From Patescibacteria group bacterium (GTDB lineage Bacteria > Patescibacteriota > Patescibacteriia > Patescibacteriales > JAHJJO01): a DNA stretch of 9,138 nt. This document shows, in pieces, positions 5,464 to 9,138 of the stretch. The position numbers were made by a program, and so were the translations under genes. The stretch is from positions 1-9,138 of the forward strand of contig JAHJJO010000101.1 of the NCBI GenBank assembly GCA_018822835.1. Reading direction: 5' to 3'. Position 1 is the stretch's first letter, and every line of letters begins with the position of its first letter. The notes under the pieces were generated by a model. The model was not told the DNA's origin, did no database searches, and worked only from the letters and a program-made list of their open reading frames with translations.

Positions 5464-6507
5464 ATGCAAATTCAAATTTTCAACAACACTATTTCAGATT
5501 GGCTAACAGCGATAATAATATTTTTTATTGCCGTAGCTGTTTTAAAATTATTTAAGACAATTTTAATGGTTAAATTAAAAAATTTAGCCAAAAAAAGCAA
5601 AACAAAAGTAGATGACATGGTGCTTGACGGTCTGCATGTAATACAATGGCCGTTTTATTTTTTCATTGCTTTTTATATTGCTTTGCAGTTTATTGATATA
5701 AATCCAATAATTTATCAATGGTCCGTTTATATTTTGCTTATAGTAATTGCGTATTATGTTTTAAAATTCTGTGAAAAATTAATTGATTATGGAATAAAAA
5801 TAGTTATTAAGAAAAAACAAGAAAAACAAGAAGATGTTGAAATAATTAAATTATTAGGAACAACGGCAAAAGTAATTTTATGGGCAGGTATTATTATTTT
5901 AGTTTTGGCTAATATTGGATATAATGTTACTTCTTTGGTCGCTGGATTAGGAATAGGAGGCATTGCTGTTGCCCTAGCTTTGCAAAATATTTTAAGCGAC
6001 TTGTTTAGTTCTTTAGCAATTTATTTTGATAAGCCATTGAAGGTTGGAGACTTCGTTGTTATTGGAGATTATATGGGAACAGTAAAAAAAATTGGCATTA
6101 AAACTACAAGAATTCAGGCATTGCAGGGAGAGGAAATTGTAATTTCCAATAGCGAATTAACAAATGCTAAACTCCAAAATTTTGGATTAATGGAAAAAAG
6201 AAGAATTGTTTTTCAAATTGGAGTTACTTATAATACTGCTAAAGAAAAATTAGAAAAAATCCCAGAAATAATAAAAAAAGCTATTAATAAACAAGAGCAA
6301 ACAGAATTAAATAGAGTTCATTTTAAATCTTTTGGCGACTTTAGTTTAAATTATGAAATTGTTTATTATGTAAAAACAGGTGATTATAATAAATATATGG
6401 ACATTCAACAGGAGATTAATTTGTATATTGTTGAGGAATTTGAAAAAGCAAATATAGAGTTTGCATTTCCAACTCAAACAGTGCACGTGGAAACTCATAA
6501 CTCATAA
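5464..6507 (+). CDS. MscS-family small-conductance mechanosensitive channel
   Basis: This 347-residue inner-membrane protein would open under membrane tension and release solutes during osmotic downshock. I see about five hydrophobic segments (roughly 14-30, 61-77, 82-101, 136-152 and the pore helix 155-187). The pore helix and following beta domain match the family clearly: NVTSLVAGLGIGGIAVALAL, then QNILSDLFSSLAIYFDKPLKVGD and ISNSELTNAKLQNF. The Gly/Ala-rich pore-helix packing is intact. The C-terminal alpha/beta vestibule region runs to about residue 340 (EFAFPTQTVHVE). The extra helices before the pore make it longer than E. coli MscS (286 residues). It lies 23 bases after the ATPase gene and probably shares its promoter at 3971-3999. 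There is no Shine-Dalgarno sequence. Its first codons resemble the fragment at 3821-3865. The ATPase next door has no known link to channel function. Confidence 0.93.
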   Translation: MQIQIFNNTISDWLTAIIIFFIAVAVLKLFKTILMVKLKNLAKKSKTKVDDMVLDGLHVIQWPFYFFIAFYIALQFIDINPIIYQWSVYILLIVIAYYVLKFCEKLIDYGIKIVIKKKQEKQEDVEIIKLLGTTAKVILWAGIIILVLANIGYNVTSLVAGLGIGGIAVALALQNILSDLFSSLAIYFDKPLKVGDFVVIGDYMGTVKKIGIKTTRIQALQGEEIVISNSELTNAKLQNFGLMEKRRIVFQIGVTYNTAKEKLEKIPEIIKKAINKQEQTELNRVHFKSFGDFSLNYEIVYYVKTGDYNKYMDIQQEINLYIVEEFEKANIEFAFPTQTVHVETHNS

Positions 6508-6549
6508 TTAGGCGCTGTTAAAACGCCTAACGCATAATTATGCTTTTTT
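6508..6549 (+). terminator. Convergent-gene terminator candidate after the MscS gene
   Basis: TTAGGCG (6508-6514) pairs with CGCCTAA (6524-6530) around nine bases. Immediately downstream is the perfect palindrome GCATAATTATGC (6532-6543), followed by six T (6544-6549). The T-run is also the reverse of the last Lys codons of the convergent methyltransferase gene. It would end plus-strand transcription. On the minus strand there is no T-run, so it is weaker in that direction. Confidence 0.5.
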
Positions 6550-7293
6550 ACAAATAAACACAATATTATATCCTCTCCACCAATTTATTTTTTTGCCATT
6601 TTTAGTGTAATATTTTTGTATTACATTAAATCCTGTTTGTTCAAATAATTTGAACAGCTCTCTTGTTGTAAATGCATGATAATATCGTTGAATTATTTTA
6701 TTTTTTAATTTCCATGGGATGAATATATCGCTAAAATCCAATTTTCTCGCTGGCAAACCGAATGTTTTCAGCCAATAAATTAAATATGAAACAATTTTTA
6801 TAAAAAAAGATTTAATAACAAGCATAAAATATTTTTTTTGATAAAGATTCCAATTAATCATAATTAAAATGCCGTTATTTTTTAGAATTTTTTTTGCATT
6901 TTTTAAAAATTCTATTCTCAGCTCTTTAGATGGAATATGATTTAAAACAGCTATACAAAAAACCGCATCAAATTTTTGATTTCCAAAAGACGCATCTAAA
7001 GCGTCAGCAACCAAAAAAGACGCGCCTAATAAGCTATATTTATTTTTTGCTTCTTTAATTAATCCTTTACAATTATCAACACCAGTATAGTTGATTTTTT
7101 TATTATTAAACATTTCAAAAAGACGGCCATTCCCACAACCCAAATCTAAAATATAATTTTTATCTTGAATATATTTCTCAAACTCTTTAAAATCCGCCCA
7201 AAGATATTTTCGCGTATGACTAAAGCTTTCTGCAATGCATTCATAATCCTCTTTGGTTTTATTAAGTAAAAATTTTGCTGTTTGTAAATTCAT
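6538..7293 (-). CDS. Trm9/ALKBH8-like SAM-dependent methyltransferase (putative tRNA wobble uridine methylase)
   Basis: This is a class I methyltransferase of 251 residues from the ATG at 7293. An ATG at 7308 would add MTKRY, but it lies in the arm of a repeat element. Counted from 7308, motif I is ILDLGCGNGRLFEMF (53-67), the acidic end of strand 2 is GVD (76-78), and IAVLNHIP (119-126) lies in motif IV. Features beyond the generic fold recall Trm9/ALKBH8: YECIAESFSHTRKYLW before motif I (Trm9 has Y..IA..FS.TR...W), GLIKEA after strand 2, and DIFIPWKLK..IIQRYYHAFTTREL near 194-218, close to the PW.LK....RYYH.F..GEL signature. Such enzymes methylate carboxymethyluridine at tRNA position 34. 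The divergent neighbour is elp3, which makes that precursor. A segment at about 158-188 is extra and hydrophobic. No Trm112-like partner is seen. Assignment to the fold is firm; the tRNA role is inferred. Confidence 0.85.
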   Translation of the reverse strand: MNLQTAKFLLNKTKEDYECIAESFSHTRKYLWADFKEFEKYIQDKNYILDLGCGNGRLFEMFNNKKINYTGVDNCKGLIKEAKNKYSLLGASFLVADALDASFGNQKFDAVFCIAVLNHIPSKELRIEFLKNAKKILKNNGILIMINWNLYQKKYFMLVIKSFFIKIVSYLIYWLKTFGLPARKLDFSDIFIPWKLKNKIIQRYYHAFTTRELFKLFEQTGFNVIQKYYTKNGKKINWWRGYNIVFICKKA

Positions 7294-7303
7294 ATAACGC
7301 TTG

Positions 7304-7462
7304 GTCATTGCGAGGAGGAGTTGAGCCCGCCGATTCGGCGGGCGAAACGACGACGAAGCAATCTCGTCGTTCTATCCACGAGATTGCGAAGCCTGTCCTG
7401 AGCGAAGCGAAGGATCTTCTCCACTCCGCTTCGCTCCGTTCCGTTCCGTTCCTCGCAATGAC
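7304..7462. repeat. 159-bp composite palindromic element between methyltransferase and elp3
   Basis: Outer arms GTCATTGCGAGGA (7304-7316) and TCCTCGCAATGAC (7450-7462) are exact reverse complements. Inside are three hairpins. The first is the CCCGCCGA/TCGGCGGG palindrome (within 7323-7344). The second is GCAATCTCGT (7358-7367) with ACGAGATTGC (7378-7387). The third is AGCGAAGCG (7401-7409) with CGCTTCGCT (7427-7435). The right side also has three tandem CCGTT (7436-7450). Pieces such as CATTGCGAGGA and CCTGTCCTGAGCGAAG resemble dispersed palindromic repeats I recall from many uncultivated and other bacteria. An open frame of 71 codons runs through it, but the sequence is explained by the repeat. 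It separates two divergently transcribed genes. Confidence 0.85.
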
Positions 7463-7498
7463 AGTGCTGATGACGTATTTTGTAATTTAAAGTAATTT

Positions 7499-9058
7499 AT
7501 GTTAAATAAGATACTAAAAAATATCATCAAACTAAAACCTAAAAATCAAAAAGAATTTGCGAAAATAAAAAGAAAAATTTGTGGAAAATTTAAAAAAGCT
7601 CCAATATCTAATTCTGATCTTTTCGCGATTTATAAAAAACTTTTAAAGAAAAAGGAAATTTCAAAAAAAACTTGGCTGGAAAATTTTTTAATAAAACATC
7701 CAATAAGAAGTCTTTCAGGAGTTGCTGTTGTTGCTGTTTTAACAAAGCCATATCCTTGTCCAGGCAAATGCCTTTACTGTCCAACTGAAAAAGGAATTCC
7801 TAAAAGTTATTTATCTAATGAGCCGGCTGTAATGCGAGCAGTGCTTTGCAAGTTTGATCCTTATAAACAAGTTAAAATGCGAATTAAATCATTGCAAGCA
7901 ACAGGTCACTCTACTGATAAAATAGAGCTTATTATTATGGGCGGGACATGGACTTACCTTCCAAAACAATATCAAACTTGGTTTATTAAAAGATGCTTTC
8001 AAGCATTAAATAATCAAAATAAAGAACAGACATTAAAAAACTTGCAGAAAATTAATGAAACAGCTAAACATAGATGCGTTGCTTTGACTTTGGAAACTAG
8101 ACCTGATTTTATTAATTTGAAAGAAATTAAGAGAATGCGGGAATTAGGTTGCACAAAAGTAGAATTGGGAATACAATCGCTTGATGATGCTATTTTACAA
8201 TTAAACGCAAGAGGACATAAAGTAAAACAAATAATACATGCGACAGAATTGCTTAAAAATTTCGGATTTAAAATTTGTTACCATATGATGCCGAATTTAT
8301 TGGGATCAACCATAACTAAAGATTTTAAAATATTTAAAGAATTGTTTGATAACCCAAATTTTAAGCCTGATTTATTAAAAATTTATCCTTGCGTAGTCAC
8401 TAAAAATTCAAAACTTTATAATTTTTGGAAACAAAAAAAATATAAACCATACAATCAAAATCAGTTAACGAATCTTTTGATTAAAATTAAACAAATTATT
8501 CCAAGATATGTTCGAATTATAAGAATTATTCGCGATATTCCTTCAAGTAGCGTTGAAGCTGGAAATAAAATTTCCAATTTGCGGGAAATGGTCAAAAGCG
8601 AAATGCAAAAGAAGGGACTGCAATGTCAATGCATTAGATGTCGTCAGGCAAAAATAATGGAATGTAAAACACAAAAATTAAAATTATTTATTGAAAAATA
8701 TAAAGCATCAGAAGGAATGGAATATTTTTTAAGTTTCGAAGATTTTAAACGAAAAACTTTATACGCTTTTTTAAGATTAAGGATTCCATATAAATTTACT
8801 GTGAACATTTCAGCTTTAAATCAGGCAGGAATTATCCGCGAAATTCATACTTATGGCAAAGCATTAGAGGTTGGTAAAAAAAATAAAAAAGCAATTCAGC
8901 ATTTTGGTTTAGGAAAAAAATTAATATTAGAAGCGGAAAAGATTACTAAAAATTTAAAAATAAAAAAAATAGCAGTCATTTCTGGAATAGGTGTTAGAGA
9001 ATATTATCGTAAAATAGGATACACGTTAAAAGATGGATATATGTTAAAATTTTTGTAA
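7499..9058 (+). CDS. elp3: Elp3-type tRNA uridine-34 carboxymethyltransferase (radical SAM plus acetyltransferase)
   Basis: Elp3 uses a 4Fe-4S cluster, SAM and acetyl-CoA to add a carboxymethyl-type group to carbon 5 of wobble uridine 34 in tRNA. The 519-residue protein is full length, with a basic N-terminal tRNA-binding region (1-70). The radical SAM part has PCPGKCLYCPTEKGIP, with cluster cysteines C87, C91 and C94 in the short bacterial spacing. It continues with EPAVMRA, FDPYKQV, the MGGTW loop and LTLETRPD. A linker CQCIRC (C376, C378, C381) corresponds to the metal-binding hinge. The C-terminal acetyltransferase domain has the acetyl-CoA loop QHFGLGKKL (467-475) and SGIGVREYYRKIGY (495-508), a hallmark of Elp3. 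No Elp1 or Elp2 is nearby, as expected for stand-alone bacterial and archaeal Elp3. The ATG at 7499 lies 37 bases after the repeat element, without a Shine-Dalgarno sequence. The divergent neighbour is a Trm9-like methylase. Confidence 0.96.
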   Translation: MLNKILKNIIKLKPKNQKEFAKIKRKICGKFKKAPISNSDLFAIYKKLLKKKEISKKTWLENFLIKHPIRSLSGVAVVAVLTKPYPCPGKCLYCPTEKGIPKSYLSNEPAVMRAVLCKFDPYKQVKMRIKSLQATGHSTDKIELIIMGGTWTYLPKQYQTWFIKRCFQALNNQNKEQTLKNLQKINETAKHRCVALTLETRPDFINLKEIKRMRELGCTKVELGIQSLDDAILQLNARGHKVKQIIHATELLKNFGFKICYHMMPNLLGSTITKDFKIFKELFDNPNFKPDLLKIYPCVVTKNSKLYNFWKQKKYKPYNQNQLTNLLIKIKQIIPRYVRIIRIIRDIPSSSVEAGNKISNLREMVKSEMQKKGLQCQCIRCRQAKIMECKTQKLKLFIEKYKASEGMEYFLSFEDFKRKTLYAFLRLRIPYKFTVNISALNQAGIIREIHTYGKALEVGKKNKKAIQHFGLGKKLILEAEKITKNLKIKKIAVISGIGVREYYRKIGYTLKDGYMLKFL

Positions 9059-9063
9059 TATAT

Positions 9064-9138
9064 TTATTGTAGCACTGAAACTATAATTAAATTATCTAAA
9101 TCTGCTAGCGGTTCAATAATAGCATTTTGCCATACTTC
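9064..9138 (-). CDS. Possible C-terminal end of a minus-strand gene (partial)
   Basis: Reading the minus strand from the window end gives 24 open codons, EVWQNAIIEPLADLDNLIIVSVLQ (written here only as composition: Ile, Leu, Val and acidic residues), ending in TAA at 9066-9064. It would converge on elp3 with five bases between the stops. The residue pattern looks protein-like, but 24 codons without a stop is weak evidence, and a plus-strand frame here is also open. I do not recognise a family. Confidence 0.35.
   Translation of the reverse strand, partial: EVWQNAIIEPLADLDNLIIVSVLQ

Noticed and set aside
7275..7490. Plus-strand open frame of 71 codons
   Set aside because: Nearly all of it is the composite palindromic repeat; peptides of this kind (VEPADSAGETT, KPVLSEAKDLL) are translations of dispersed repeats, not genes.
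1..9138. Alternative genetic code with TGA as glycine
   Set aside because: No complete gene ends in TGA, which fits such a code, but none has in-frame TGA either and all reach normal family lengths, so the standard code suffices.

Overview
The window is strongly AT-rich, with compact, closely packed bacterial genes and sharply GC-richer palindromic islands between them. All complete genes read in the standard code. None ends in TGA and none needs TGA read as a sense codon. Several features fit a Patescibacteria/CPR-type (candidate phyla radiation) genome: a bacterial Elp3 beside a Trm9-like methyltransferase, a DUF4143-type ATPase, a Phd/RelE-type toxin-antitoxin pair, short intergenic gaps, mostly absent Shine-Dalgarno motifs, and many palindromic repeats. 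This placement is inference from gene content, not a phylogenetic result.

Layout. 1-153 is the 3' end of an unidentified, perhaps secreted protein. 189-217 is a near-perfect palindrome. 309-1796 is gltX (glutamyl-tRNA synthetase), whose last 14 codons and stop codon lie inside a 357-bp inverted-repeat element (1750-2106). The core of that element (1854-2017) folds as an outer stem carrying three hairpins. A small cysteine-rich unknown gene follows on the minus strand (2150-2521), with its own strong ribosome binding site and terminator. 2689-3791 is a plus-strand cluster: promoter and palindromic operator candidates, a Phd/YefM-like antitoxin, a RelE/ParE-like toxin and a P-loop nucleotide-kinase-like gene. 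3792-4003 holds a decayed small reading frame resembling the start of the downstream MscS gene, another palindrome, and a very good sigma-70-type promoter. That promoter drives a DUF4143-type AAA ATPase (4037-5440) and probably an MscS-family channel (5464-6507). The last part has a minus-strand Trm9-like methyltransferase (6538-7293), a second composite palindromic element (7304-7462), the divergent elp3 gene (7499-9058) and a possible 3' end of a minus-strand gene (9064-9138).

How the genes may work together. The most notable pairing is elp3 with a methyltransferase that carries Trm9/ALKBH8-like signatures. In eukaryotes Elp3 makes the 5-carboxymethyl group on wobble uridine 34 of tRNA, and Trm9 (with Trm112) methylates it to mcm5U. 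Their adjacency here suggests a minimal bacterial version of that two-step pathway. The second theme is structured repeats. Two elements of about 160 bp, 5.3 kb apart, share the same architecture (outer stem plus three hairpins) and an identical 22-bp palindrome. One of them sits in the larger element that supplies the C-terminus of GltX.
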